From positions 496,001-560,000 of the forward strand of contig NZ_OCNK01000003.1 in NCBI RefSeq assembly GCF_900230285.1: a stretch of 64,000 nucleotides of DNA, given 5' to 3'. The position numbers and the translations under genes were made by a program. The DNA comes from Blastococcus haudaquaticus. GTDB taxonomy: Bacteria; Actinomycetota; Actinomycetes; Mycobacteriales; Geodermatophilaceae. A model generated the notes under the pieces. That model saw only the letters and a list, made by a program, of their open reading frames with translations. It had not been told where the DNA came from and made no database searches. This document shows positions 56,989-64,000 of this stretch, piece by piece (positions within the stretch are counted from its first letter, which is position 1; every line of letters starts with the position of its first letter).

Positions 56989-57891
56989 ATGCAGACCTTC
57001 CTCCCGGTCGCCGACTTCACCGAGTCCGCCCGTCTCCTGGACAACCCTCGGCTCGGCAAGCAGCGGGTGGAGTGCCTGCAGGTGCTGCGCGCGCTCGAGC
57101 TGCCGGACTACGGCTGGGCCAACCACCCGGTGGTCACCATGTGGCGCGGGCACACCGCCGGGCTGGTCGTCTACTCGCTGGCGATGGTGCGCGTCTGGCG
57201 GGAGCGCGGCTTCGCCGACACCACGGAGACGCTCATCGCGGAGTTCGCCCCCGACGCCGCCGCGATGACGCAGGAGCAGGCCGCGGCCGCCGGGCTGCTG
57301 CCCAGATGGGTGGGCGACGAGGAGCTGCACCTCTCGCACCGGTCCAACCTGGTCGCCAAGGACCCGGGGTTCTACCGCCCGCGGTTCCCCGGCGACCCCG
57401 ACGACCTGCCGTACAAGTGGCCCGGGTCCGACGGCGTGCCCACGGCGCCGGCGCCCGAGGGCGCCGGCGTGTGGGTCGTGCGGCCGCGCTCCCACAACGA
57501 GCTGGGCGCGTGCCTGGCCGCCGGGGTGGTCGGGCTCGGCGTCCAGTCCGGCATCGACGTCGACGCGACCGGACTGACGCCGACGGAGCTCCGCGTCCTG
57601 TCCAAGGAGCTGTCCGGACGGCGTCCGGCCAAGGACCTCCGCCAGCTGTCGGCCTTCCTCGACGAGATGGCTCCCGGCGACCGCGTCGCGCTGCCGATCG
57701 AGCACGGTGCGGGACTGCTGCTGGGAAAGGTCGTGGGCGGCTATCTCTTCCAGGGGCGCGAACTCCTGCCGCACCGGCGGGCGGCCCGCTGGGAGCGGGT
57801 GGTGCCGCGATCGGCCGCGCTGCCGCCGGCCACGCTGCAGGACCCCCGGGCGCTGTTCCGCGTCGTCCTCGACCCGGCGGCCGTCTCCTAG
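56989..57891 (+). CDS. MSMEG_6728-family (pyrimidine-dimer glycosylase-like) domain fused to an Mrr-N/EVE-like domain
   Basis: The 300-residue protein has two parts. Residues 1-145 match the MSMEG_6728 family (MQTFLPVADFTESARLLDNPRLGKQRVECLQVLRAL, HPVVTMWRGH, SHRSNLVAKDPGFY), related to T4 endonuclease V-like proteins. Residues 158-296 look like the PUA-like N-terminal domain of Mrr-type restriction proteins: GVWVVRPRSHN, MAPGDRVALPI, KVVGGYLFQG and LPHRRAARWERVVPRSALP-like. The fusion suggests a DNA-repair or modified-base-reading enzyme. Start at 56989; its TAG shares a CTAG with the convergent thioesterase stop. Confidence 0.8.
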   Translation: MQTFLPVADFTESARLLDNPRLGKQRVECLQVLRALELPDYGWANHPVVTMWRGHTAGLVVYSLAMVRVWRERGFADTTETLIAEFAPDAAAMTQEQAAAAGLLPRWVGDEELHLSHRSNLVAKDPGFYRPRFPGDPDDLPYKWPGSDGVPTAPAPEGAGVWVVRPRSHNELGACLAAGVVGLGVQSGIDVDATGLTPTELRVLSKELSGRRPAKDLRQLSAFLDEMAPGDRVALPIEHGAGLLLGKVVGGYLFQGRELLPHRRAARWERVVPRSAALPPATLQDPRALFRVVLDPAAVS

Positions 57892-58304
57892 CTCCCCGGG
57901 AGGGGCACGTTCTGCAGCCGCACCTGACCGCGCGCCACGAGCTTCCCGTCGTCGGCCCGCGTCAGGTGCACCTGCCACAACTGGAGGGTGCGGCCCTGCT
58001 GGACCGGCTCTGCCACGACGTCGACCCTGCCGGCGGTCATCGGGCGGAGGAAGTCGGTGTTGTTGTTGACGCCGACGGCGAACTGGCCACGCTCCTGGAC
58101 GGCGAGGCTGGCGCCGACGGAGGCGGCCGACTCCACGACCGAGCAGTACACGCCGCCGTGCACGACGCCCCACGGCGTGTGCTGGTCGGGGCCCAGCTCG
58201 ACGTGCCCGGTCACCCGCGTGCCGGTGGCCTCCTCGATCTGGAACCCGAACGCCGCCACGAAGGCGCTCGCGGCGGTGAGGTCGACGGCGGGCCGGTCGC
58301 TCAC
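57888..58304 (-). CDS. PaaI-type hot-dog thioesterase
   Basis: The 138-residue hot-dog protein has the HGGVYCSVVESAASVGASLAV active-site helix (His-Gly-Gly) and GVNNNTDFLRPMTAGRVDVVAEPVQQGRTLQLWQV strands, typical of the PaaI/EntH-like acyl-CoA thioesterase group. It cleaves aromatic or other acyl-CoA thioesters. Its start overlaps the VOC gene stop by 4 nt. Confidence 0.92.
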   Translation of the reverse strand: MSDRPAVDLTAASAFVAAFGFQIEEATGTRVTGHVELGPDQHTPWGVVHGGVYCSVVESAASVGASLAVQERGQFAVGVNNNTDFLRPMTAGRVDVVAEPVQQGRTLQLWQVHLTRADDGKLVARGQVRLQNVPLPGS

Positions 58305-58657
58305 GCGTCCCAGACCAGGCAGAAGGGGTGGCCGACCGGATCGGCGTAGACGCGGAAGTCCCCGCCTCCGCCGGGCAACCGGCGGGCGCCGAGCGCGAGC
58401 AGCTTCGGCTCGGCCTCGTCGACGTCGGCGACCCGGATGTCGAGGTGGAACTGCTGCGGACGGTCCGGGTCGGGCCAGTCCGGTGGCTGCAGGTCCGGCG
58501 CCTGCTGGAAGGCGATCCGGTAGCCGGCCCCGGTGACGACCACCCAGTCGTCACCCGGCGATCCCTTCACCTCCATGCCGAGCACCTCGGCGTAGAAGCC
58601 GGCGAGCGCGTGGGCGTCGGGCGCGTCGATGACGACGGAGTGGAGCTGTCCGATCAT
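58301..58657 (-). CDS. VOC (glyoxalase/bleomycin-resistance) family protein
   Basis: The 118-residue protein has the vicinal-oxygen-chelate fold: IGQLHSVVIDAPDAHALAGFYAEVLGMEVKG, FHLDIRVADVDEAEPKLLALGARRL and YADPVGHPFCLVWDA, with possible metal His residues at the start of each half. Enzymatic or ligand-binding role is unknown. It is the first gene of a two-gene unit with the thioesterase; start at 58657. Confidence 0.92.
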   Translation of the reverse strand: MIGQLHSVVIDAPDAHALAGFYAEVLGMEVKGSPGDDWVVVTGAGYRIAFQQAPDLQPPDWPDPDRPQQFHLDIRVADVDEAEPKLLALGARRLPGGGGDFRVYADPVGHPFCLVWDA

Positions 58658-58774
58658 GGGCTCATCCTGACCCGCTCCGTCGGACGGCGACAGGCGGGAT
58701 GCGGCCGCGCTCCGTCGTCTTCCGGCCAACCGGGCGGTGTGGTCGGCTCGGGAGCCGTACCGGAGGATCGAGGC

Positions 58775-59476
58775 GTGACCTCCCCGTCTGCTCCCGTGCT
58801 CGGGTCCCTGACCTGGCTGCCCGCCGTCGAGCGGCCCGACCTCCTCGCGGCCCCGGTCGCCGCGGCGTTGGCCGGGCTGACCGTGCCGGCGTGGGTCGCC
58901 GAGATCGACGAGGACCTCGCCGACACCGCGGCGTTCAGCGACGCCTACGGCGTGCCCCTCGAGGCGTCGGCGAACTGCGTGGTCGTCGCAGCGCGGCGGG
59001 CCGGGCAGACCAGCCTCGCCGCCTGCGTCGTGCTCGCCACCACCCGGGCCGACGTCAACGGCGTCGTCCGGCGGCACCTCGACGCGCGCAAGGCATCCTT
59101 CGCCCCTCAGGACGTGGCGGTGGCCGAGTCCGGGATGGCCTTCGGCGGGATCACGCCGGTGGGACTGCCGGCGTCCTGGCCGGTGCTCGTGGACCCTGCA
59201 GTGGCCGCCGCGGACCTCGTCGTCATCGGCTCCGGGACGCGGGGCGGCAAGCTCGCGGTGCCGGGCTCGGCCCTGGCGGCACTGCCGGGCGCGCACGTGC
59301 TCGAGGGTCTCGGCCGTGCCGTTCCGGCCGCTCCTCCCGCTCCTGCTCCGGGGACCGAGCGGCCGGTCCGCGCCCCCGACGACAGCGACGTCGGCTGGGG
59401 CGAGCGCCCCTCCGACGTGCCCGACCCCGACCGCAGGTACCTGGAGGACCGCCCCCCGCACTGGGGGAGCGACTGA
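58775..59476 (+). CDS. YbaK/ProX-type aminoacyl-tRNA deacylase domain protein
   Basis: The 233-residue protein contains a YbaK/prolyl-tRNA-deacylase-like domain (about 40-185). Segments are NCVVVAARRAGQTSLAACVVLATTRADVNGVVRRHLDARKASFA, AVAESGMAFGGITPVGLPASWPVLVDP and VVIGSGTRGGKLAVPG. Members hydrolyse mischarged tRNA. A 45-residue acidic Pro-rich tail follows, which is unusual. The GTG follows CGGAGGATCGAGGC. Confidence 0.85.
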   Translation: MTSPSAPVLGSLTWLPAVERPDLLAAPVAAALAGLTVPAWVAEIDEDLADTAAFSDAYGVPLEASANCVVVAARRAGQTSLAACVVLATTRADVNGVVRRHLDARKASFAPQDVAVAESGMAFGGITPVGLPASWPVLVDPAVAAADLVVIGSGTRGGKLAVPGSALAALPGAHVLEGLGRAVPAAPPAPAPGTERPVRAPDDSDVGWGERPSDVPDPDRRYLEDRPPHWGSD

Positions 59477-59478
59477 AC

Positions 59479-59916
59479 TCAGAGCCGGTCAGGGAGGACC
59501 GTCGTGCCGGGGCCCGACGGGCCGGGGCCGGGGCCTTGGCCCTGCTGCGCGCGGAGCAGGTCGCGGATCTCCACCAGCAGCTCGATCTGGGTCGGTGCGG
59601 CGGGTCCGGCCTCCTCGCCCCGCCGGCGGCGCTCGATCAGCGTCTTCATGGGCAGCACGACGACGACGTAGACGACCGCGGCGGTCAGCACGAACGTGAT
59701 CACGGCATTGACGAACGCCGCCCAGTCGAAGACCTGGCCGTCGACGGTGAAGGTCCCTCCGTCCAGGCCCCCGCCGCCGACGAGGGCGATCAGCGGCTCC
59801 AGGAACGACGCGGTGAACTGCCCGACGACCGCGGTGAACGCGGCACCGATGACGACTGCCACGGCCAGGTCGACGACGTTCCCGCGCAGCAGGAAGTCCT
59901 TGAATCCCTTGATCAT
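59479..59916 (-). CDS. mscL: large-conductance mechanosensitive channel
   Basis: The 145-residue protein has the MscL signature FKDFLLRGNVVDLAVAVVIGAAF in helix 1 (gate residues), an extracytoplasmic loop, helix 2 (about 66-92: VNAVITFVLTAAVVYVVVV) and a cytoplasmic helix (IELLVEIRDLL) followed by a Gly/Pro tail. It forms a homopentamer that vents solutes under hypo-osmotic shock. It lies next to the SAF-domain and Ruc genes, as in M. tuberculosis (mscL, Rv0985c). Confidence 0.95.
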   Translation of the reverse strand: MIKGFKDFLLRGNVVDLAVAVVIGAAFTAVVGQFTASFLEPLIALVGGGGLDGGTFTVDGQVFDWAAFVNAVITFVLTAAVVYVVVVLPMKTLIERRRRGEEAGPAAPTQIELLVEIRDLLRAQQGQGPGPGPSGPGTTVLPDRL

Positions 59917-59966
59917 GGGTTCATCCACGCACAGGGGCAGGCCGGGGACCAGCACCGCGGAGCGTG

Positions 59967-60584
59967 TCACGGCGGCGGAAGGCTGAGGGTCAGCGTCGCG
60001 GCGGCGGCCATGGCGGCGAGCCGCGCGGCGGTCGCCGGATCGACGGCGAGCAGCAGCAGCCCCCCGGCGCCCTCCGGTCCCGCCGCGGGGGCGGCCAGGA
60101 CGAGCGCGGAGGCGGCGACGACCTCGGCGGCGGCCGCGTCCGGGGCCGTGGCGAGGACGTCGACGCGGTCACCGGCCCGCACGAGAGCCGCCACCGCGAG
60201 GTCGGCGAGCCGGACGGGCGCGGCCACCTGCCCCTCGGGCAGCCGGGCGGTGAGGCCGGCGCCCACCAGCCGGACATCGGTCAGCGGCTCACCGGCGCGC
60301 ACCGGCCCGGCGAGCACCCGACCGGCCAGGTCGGCAGCGTCCGCGGTCGTCCCGGTGGGTGCCAGGTCGTCCGGGAACCGGACGAGGCGGACGTCCTGCG
60401 AGGTCAGCGGCGCACCGGGGAGGAGGTCCGTCGCCGCCACCGCCACGGGAGTGGTGGCCGGGACGTCGGCAGCCGCGGGCCGGGGGGCCGGCCGCAGGGC
60501 GAGCACGAGGGCGAGGGCGGCGAGCAGCACCGCGAGCACCCGGCGGGCGGTGTGCAGCAGCGACCGGGGACGGCGGAGACGCAT
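59967..60584 (-). CDS. SAF domain / CpaB-like protein
   Basis: The 205-residue protein has an N-terminal membrane helix (about 15-33), then a SAF-type domain (VPATTPVAVAATDLLPGAPLTSQDVRLVRFPDDLAP) and a RcpC/CpaB-like second half (GAGLTARLPEGQVAAPVRLADLAVAALVRAGDRVDVLAT). CpaB proteins support Flp pilus assembly; no pilus genes are in the window, so a general envelope role is equally likely. Confidence 0.82.
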   Translation of the reverse strand: MRLRRPRSLLHTARRVLAVLLAALALVLALRPAPRPAAADVPATTPVAVAATDLLPGAPLTSQDVRLVRFPDDLAPTGTTADAADLAGRVLAGPVRAGEPLTDVRLVGAGLTARLPEGQVAAPVRLADLAVAALVRAGDRVDVLATAPDAAAAEVVAASALVLAAPAAGPEGAGGLLLLAVDPATAARLAAMAAAATLTLSLPPP

Positions 60585-60667
60585 CCGCCGAGCGTGCCGT
60601 CGCCGTCAGCCCGGGGGAGGGAGGCGGCCGAACCTGTGGACGACCCCGCCGGCTGTGGAGGACGCCG

Positions 60668-60973
60668 TCAGTCGGCGGCCTTCGACCCACCCGAGGACGA
60701 GGAGGAGGTGCTGGCGGCCGGGGTCGACGAGGTGGAGCTCTCCTTCTTCGGAGCCGACGTGCTGCCGGCGGTCTCCGACGCGGAGGAGGACTTGCGGCTG
60801 TCGGTCCGGTAGAAGCCGGACCCCTTGAACACCACGCCGACCGAGCCGTAGACCTTGCGCACGGGGGCGCCGCACTCCGGGCACTCGCTCACCGGGGCGT
60901 CGCTGAACGACTGCACGACCTCGAACTCGTGCTTGCCCTCGGGGTTGGTGCAGGCGTACTGGTACGTGGGCAC
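60668..60973 (-). CDS. ruc: Ruc-like FmdB zinc-ribbon chaperone with serine-rich tail
   Basis: The 101-residue protein has an N-terminal FmdB zinc ribbon and a Ser/Thr/Ala-rich disordered tail (about 62-101), the layout of mycobacterial Rv0991c (Ruc), a redox-regulated chaperone made under HrcA control. The conserved SVGVVFKGSGFYRTDSRK joins the two parts. The zinc knuckle is odd: Cys31 and Cys34 (CPEC) are present but the first knuckle has only Cys8, followed by TNPEGKHEF, so His15 may replace the usual second Cys. The GTG start follows AGGGAG. A CIRCE-like operator lies 40 nt upstream. Confidence 0.87.
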   Translation of the reverse strand: MPTYQYACTNPEGKHEFEVVQSFSDAPVSECPECGAPVRKVYGSVGVVFKGSGFYRTDSRKSSSASETAGSTSAPKKESSTSSTPAASTSSSSSGGSKAAD

Positions 60974-61012
60974 GGCGGTACTCCCTGGTGGTGCGGAAGG
61001 GTCTGCGCCGGG

Positions 61013-61039
61013 TTGGCACTCGCCCCCGGCGACTGCCAA
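61013..61039. promoter_or_regulatory. CIRCE-like HrcA operator upstream of ruc
   Basis: TTGGCACTC-N9-GACTGCCAA has the exact 9-9-9 spacing of CIRCE (consensus TTAGCACTC-N9-GAGTGCTAA; actinobacterial sites often read TGGCACTC). The arms pair at 8 of 9 positions. It lies 40 nt before the ruc start, in the divergent region shared with the NTF2-like gene. Confidence 0.78.
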
Positions 61040-61135
61040 TGATGCGCCATCCCGGCACCGTGCGTCCACGCGTGTAGCCCGGTGTGAGCAAACCGGCCGC
61101 CGGTCGCGCGCCGGCCCGGCCGCGTCCCCGGGCGC

Positions 61136-61141
61136 TAGGGT
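61136..61141 (+). promoter_or_regulatory. -10 box, predicted leaderless promoter of the NTF2-like gene
   Basis: TAGGGT lies exactly 6 nt before the GTG at 61148. Confidence 0.45.
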
Positions 61142-61147
61142 CCCGAC

Positions 61148-61552
61148 GTGATCGAGGACGTTGTCGCGCGGTGGCACCGGTACATGCAGGGCGACCTGCC
61201 GGGCGGTCTGGAGGAGCTCCTCGCCGACGACGTCGTCTTCTACTCGCCCGTGGTCTACACACCGCAGCGCGGCAAGGAGATCACCACGCGGTACCTGGAG
61301 GCGGCCGCCGCCTCGCTGGCCGGCGACGCGGCGGGCGACCCCGACCGGGCGTTCCGCTACACGAAGCAGGTGCTCGGCGGCGACACCGCGGTGCTCGAGT
61401 TCGAGACCAGCCTCGACGGGAAGGACGTCAACGGCGTCGACATCGTCCGTTGCGACGACGCCGGGAGGATCGTCGAGTTCCGCGTCATGATGCGTCCGCT
61501 GCAGGCGATCCAGGCCGTGCACGAGGCGATGGGCCGGCGCCTGACCGCCTGA
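61148..61552 (+). CDS. SnoaL/NTF2-like protein
   Basis: The 134-residue protein has an NTF2-like cone fold: VVARWHRYMQGDLPGGLEELLADDVVFYSPV, strands with AVLEFETSLDGKDVNGVDIVRCDDAGRIVEFRVMMRPLQAI. It resembles SnoaL polyketide cyclase-like hypotheticals; probably a small ligand-binding or isomerase protein. The start is GTG with a TAGGGT box 6 nt upstream and no RBS. Confidence 0.86.
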   Translation: MIEDVVARWHRYMQGDLPGGLEELLADDVVFYSPVVYTPQRGKEITTRYLEAAAASLAGDAAGDPDRAFRYTKQVLGGDTAVLEFETSLDGKDVNGVDIVRCDDAGRIVEFRVMMRPLQAIQAVHEAMGRRLTA

Positions 61553-61568
61553 GCCCGGCGGCAGGAAG

Positions 61569-61574
61569 TACGGT
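61569..61574 (+). promoter_or_regulatory. -10 box, predicted leaderless promoter of marR
   Basis: TACGGT lies 7 nt before the GTG at 61582. Confidence 0.42.
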
Positions 61575-61581
61575 CGCCGGC

Positions 61582-62076
61582 GTGGCGGATCGGTGGCTCG
61601 ACGACGAGCAGCAGCGGACCTGGCGGGCGTGGCTCACGGTGTCCGAGCTGGTTCCCCGGGTTCTCGACGCCCAGCTCCAGCGCGACGCAGGGCTCAGCCA
61701 CGCCGCGTACGTCGTCCTGGCCATGCTCTCGGAGTCGCCCAGCCGCAGCCGCCGGATGAGCGATCTCGCCCGCCGGGCCAACCAGTCGCAGAGCCGGCTG
61801 TCGCACACCGTCGCCCGGCTCGAGGAGCGTGGCTGGGTGCGCCGCGAGCGCGCCACCGACGACGGCCGCGGCAACCTCGCCGTGCTCACCGACGCGGGCT
61901 ACGACGTGGTCGTGGCGGTGGCGCCCGGGCACGTCGACGCCGTCCGGGAGTCGGTGTTCGGCCCGCTCACCGGCGAGCAGACGAGCGTCCTGCGCGAGGC
62001 GCTGGAGGCCATCGCCGAGAAGCTCGATCCCGACCGGAGCCTGCGGGTGCGCGACGGGAACGACCTGCCCGACTGA
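61582..62076 (+). CDS. MarR family transcriptional regulator
   Basis: The 164-residue winged-helix regulator has an N-terminal dimer helix (QQRTWRAWLTVSELVPRVLDAQL), HTH (MSDLARRANQSQSRLSHTVARLEERGWVRRERATDDGRG) and C-terminal helix. It is similar to regulators of aromatic or drug-response genes; the ligand is unknown. It appears monocistronic and converges on the ATPase gene with a 22-nt gap. Confidence 0.92.
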   Translation: MADRWLDDEQQRTWRAWLTVSELVPRVLDAQLQRDAGLSHAAYVVLAMLSESPSRSRRMSDLARRANQSQSRLSHTVARLEERGWVRRERATDDGRGNLAVLTDAGYDVVVAVAPGHVDAVRESVFGPLTGEQTSVLREALEAIAEKLDPDRSLRVRDGNDLPD

Positions 62077-62098
62077 CTGGGCGTGGCTCGGGCCATCC

Positions 62099-62809
62099 CT
62101 AGGTCAGGTGGCGCAGGAACGACTGCGGGTCGCCGAGGAACTGCCGCCAGCTCGCGGTGAGCTCCAGGTCCGCCCACTCCGCCTCCCGCAGGCCCCAGGG
62201 GCCGACCTCCAGCAGTCGCGCGCCCGGGAGCGCCGCCAGCACCGGCGAGTGGGTGGCGACGACGACCTGCGCGCCGCTCCGGACGAGGTCGCCGAGGGTG
62301 GCGACCAGCGAGAGCGTGCCCGTGAACGAGAGCGCCGCATCGGGCTCGTCGAGCAGGTAGAAGCCGCCGCCATGTGCCCGGCTGCCGAGCAGCGCGAGGA
62401 AGCCCTCCCCGTGCGACATCTCGTGGAAGAGCGGGTCGGGCCCGTTGGTGGATTCCAGGTAGCTGTAGAGGCCGTGCAGCGTCTCGTCGCGCAGGAAGTA
62501 CGCCCACCGGTCCGCGCCCGGTGAGCGTTCCACGATCAGGTCGAGGGAGCCCGGCTCGCTCGGCCGCGTGACCATGCGGGTGTTGCGCGAGCCGCCCTCG
62601 GCGTTGATGCCGAGGGCCGACGCGAGCACCTCCAGGACCGTCGACTTCCCGGACCCGTTCTCGCCGACGAGCACGGTCGCCCCCGGACCCAGCGACAGCC
62701 CCTCGCGGAGGATCTGCGCGATCGACGGGACGACGGCCGGCCAGGCCCCGGGGTCCGGGGGAGGGGCGCCGGGATCCGGCCGGAACCGGCGCACGGTCTG
62801 ACGATCCAT
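62099..62809 (-). CDS. small AAA/ABC-like ATPase (RecF/SMC-type head)
   Basis: The 236-residue stand-alone ATPase domain has Walker A GENGSGKST, signature MSHGEGFLAL, Walker B FYLLDEPDAAL and switch ATHSPVLAAL, with the conserved REGLSLGPGATVLVG strand in front. It looks like AAA_23-type 'ATP-binding cassette' proteins of unknown role. Such proteins often act with a nuclease or toxin; none is adjacent. The ATG at 62809 is followed upstream by a 20-bp tandem repeat. Confidence 0.88.
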   Translation of the reverse strand: MDRQTVRRFRPDPGAPPPDPGAWPAVVPSIAQILREGLSLGPGATVLVGENGSGKSTVLEVLASALGINAEGGSRNTRMVTRPSEPGSLDLIVERSPGADRWAYFLRDETLHGLYSYLESTNGPDPLFHEMSHGEGFLALLGSRAHGGGFYLLDEPDAALSFTGTLSLVATLGDLVRSGAQVVVATHSPVLAALPGARLLEVGPWGLREAEWADLELTASWRQFLGDPQSFLRHLT

Positions 62810-62820
62810 GCGCCGATCCT

Positions 62821-62880
62821 GGCCGACGGCTGTGACGGTTGGCCGACGGCTGTGACGGTTGGCCGACGGCTAGGACGGCT
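62821..62880. repeat. 20-bp tandem repeat (three units) at the carboxyltransferase 3' end
   Basis: The unit GGCCGACGGCTGTGACGGTT is perfect at 62821-62840 and 62841-62860; the third (62861-62880) diverges (CTAGGACGGCT) and contains the TAG stop of the carboxyltransferase. It fills the gap before the AAA ATPase start. Confidence 0.85.
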
Positions 62881-64000
62881 GGCGGCCCAGGTGGCGGTAG
62901 CGGTGCAGCCGGCTGCGGAAGCGCTCGGTGTCGTCGCGGCCCAGCAGCCCGGCCAGCTCCTCGCCCAGCACCCGGCCCAGCCGCTGGCAGAACTCGTTCG
63001 GCTCGTCCGCGGCGTCCGGTCGCTCGGGCACCACCCGGTCGACGATCCCGGCCCGCCAGAGGTCGGTCGCCCGGACGCCCTGCGCCGCCGCCATCTCCCC
63101 GGCGTGCTCGACGTCGCGGTGCACGATCGCGCTCGCGCCCTCCGGCGGCAGCGGTCCGAGCCAGCCGTTGGCCGCGGCCAGCACGCGGTCGGCCGGCACC
63201 AGCGCCAGCGCCCCGCCGCCGGTGCCCTGACCGAGCAGCACCGCCAGCGTCGGCGCCTTCAGGACGACCAGGTCGTGCAGGCAGCGGGCGATCTCCCCGG
63301 CCAGCCCGCCCTCCTCCGCCTCCCGGGACAGCGCCGCCCCGGGGGTGTCGATGAGCGTGACCAGCGGCAGGCGCAGCTCCTCGGCCAGGTGCATGCCGCG
63401 CCGGGCCTCGCGCAACGCGGCCGGGCCGAGCGGCGCGGACATGCTCTGACCCCGCCGGTCCTGGCCCAGCACCACGCAGGGCGCGCCGCCGAACCGGGCG
63501 AGCGCGAGCAGCAGGCCCGGGTCCTTCTCCCCGGCCCCCGTCCCCGACAGGCCGACCACGTCGGTGGCCGCCGTCCGCAGCAGCCGGCGCACACCCGGCC
63601 GGTCCTCGCGCCGGGACGCCGTCACGACGTCCCAGGCGCTGCGGTGGTCCTCGGGGTCGTCGGCGTCCGTGCCGTCCTCGGGGGTCGGGCGCTCGGCGCC
63701 CCGGACGTCGGTGTGCCAGGTCTGCCGGGCGGCGAGCACGCGCAGCGCCCGGTCGGCGAGGTCGGCGACCTCGTCGTGCGGGACGACGGCGTCGATGAGC
63801 CCGCGCTCGGCGAGGTGCTCGGCGGTCTGCACGCCCTCGGGGAACGGCTCGCCGTACAGCGCCTGGTAGACCCGAGGACCGAGGAAGCCGATGGAGGCCC
63901 CGGGCTCGGCGATGGTGACGTGCCCGAGCGACCCCCACGAGGCGAGCACGCCGCCGAAGGTGGGGTTCCGCAGGTAGACCAGGTAGGGGAGCCCGGCCTC
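62870..64000 (-). CDS. acyl-CoA carboxyltransferase (AccD/AccA-type), 3' part only
   Basis: The last 376 residues of a biotin-dependent carboxyltransferase are in the window; the 5' end lies beyond base 64000. The frame holds the beta-type GGVLASWGSLGHVTIAEPGASIGFLGPRV with EPFPEGVQTAEHLAERGLIDAVV (acetyl-CoA binding), then an alpha-type half with MHLAEELRLPLVTLIDTPGA, GEIARCLHDLVVLKAPTLAVLLGQGTGGGAL and the late GIVDRVVPERPD. A beta-alpha fused acetyl-CoA carboxylase carboxyltransferase is likely. It ends in the tandem repeat at 62861-62880. Confidence 0.92.
   Translation of the reverse strand, partial: EAGLPYLVYLRNPTFGGVLASWGSLGHVTIAEPGASIGFLGPRVYQALYGEPFPEGVQTAEHLAERGLIDAVVPHDEVADLADRALRVLAARQTWHTDVRGAERPTPEDGTDADDPEDHRSAWDVVTASRREDRPGVRRLLRTAATDVVGLSGTGAGEKDPGLLLALARFGGAPCVVLGQDRRGQSMSAPLGPAALREARRGMHLAEELRLPLVTLIDTPGAALSREAEEGGLAGEIARCLHDLVVLKAPTLAVLLGQGTGGGALALVPADRVLAAANGWLGPLPPEGASAIVHRDVEHAGEMAAAQGVRATDLWRAGIVDRVVPERPDAADEPNEFCQRLGRVLGEELAGLLGRDDTERFRSRLHRYRHLGRQPS

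Overview
The window is a gene-dense stretch of actinobacterial chromosome with very high GC and a strong G/C bias at third codon positions. Many starts are GTG and many genes overlap by 4 nt (GTGA or ATGA). Lineage markers include a SepH division protein, an F420-type LLM oxidoreductase, a mycothiol-type maleylpyruvate isomerase-fold protein, DUF3027 and DUF2530 proteins, and a CIRCE-preceded serine-rich FmdB/Ruc protein. Protein wording and the intergenic repeat seen here suggest a Geodermatophilaceae-like organism (Blastococcus, Geodermatophilus or Modestobacter); that placement is inference. I see no phage, IS element, CRISPR array or plasmid gene. This looks like core chromosome with a few accessory genes. 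No stretch longer than about 250 bp lacks a gene.

Layout. 1-6.6 kb: the 3' part of an acyl-CoA synthetase, an endonuclease/phosphatase-fold protein, two DUF202 membrane proteins, then cold-shock protein, DUF2771 lipoprotein, MFS permease, DUF3027 and DUF2530. This order resembles M. tuberculosis Rv0871-Rv0879c. 6.7-15.5 kb: purine permease, MarR regulator with MFS exporter, RNA phosphodiesterase ThpR, aldo/keto reductase, thioesterase with APC permease, and a hydrolase. 15.5-17.7 kb: an ABC-2 exporter operon ending in its TetR regulator, with a legible promoter and operator. 17.7-31 kb: GGDEF-EAL protein, rRNA methyltransferase, stress protein, SepH, an S9 peptidase overlapping a circularly permuted ATP-grasp enzyme, a hybrid histidine kinase with an RsbW-like end, SerC and citrate synthase. 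31-42.4 kb: PdxH, MFS, UdgX, a NatAB-type ABC system, LLM oxidoreductase, repeat protein, PEP carboxylase and ferredoxin-NADP reductase. 42.4-51 kb: small enzymes, a secreted protein, Nei and photolyase repair enzymes, tRNA-Arg(CCT), methyltransferase and acyltransferase. 51-55 kb: a cytosine salvage module (fungal-type cytosine deaminase, CodB-like permease, divergent PucR regulator). 55-64 kb: sirtuin, a two-domain DNA-repair-like fusion, thioesterase/VOC pair, YbaK-like protein, MscL, SAF-domain protein, Ruc chaperone with a CIRCE-like operator, MarR, an AAA ATPase and the 3' part of an acyl-CoA carboxyltransferase.

Signals that cut across genes: (1) a 59-nt hairpin repeat in three copies directly after stop codons, with arms that covary, one copy forming the N-terminus of an MFS permease; (2) about ten genes with a TANNNT-type -10 box exactly 6-7 nt before the start codon, suggesting leaderless mRNAs; (3) three convergent gene pairs whose TAG stops share one CTAG; (4) two genes (TetR, ThpR) that seem to start at CTG inside a CTGA overlap.
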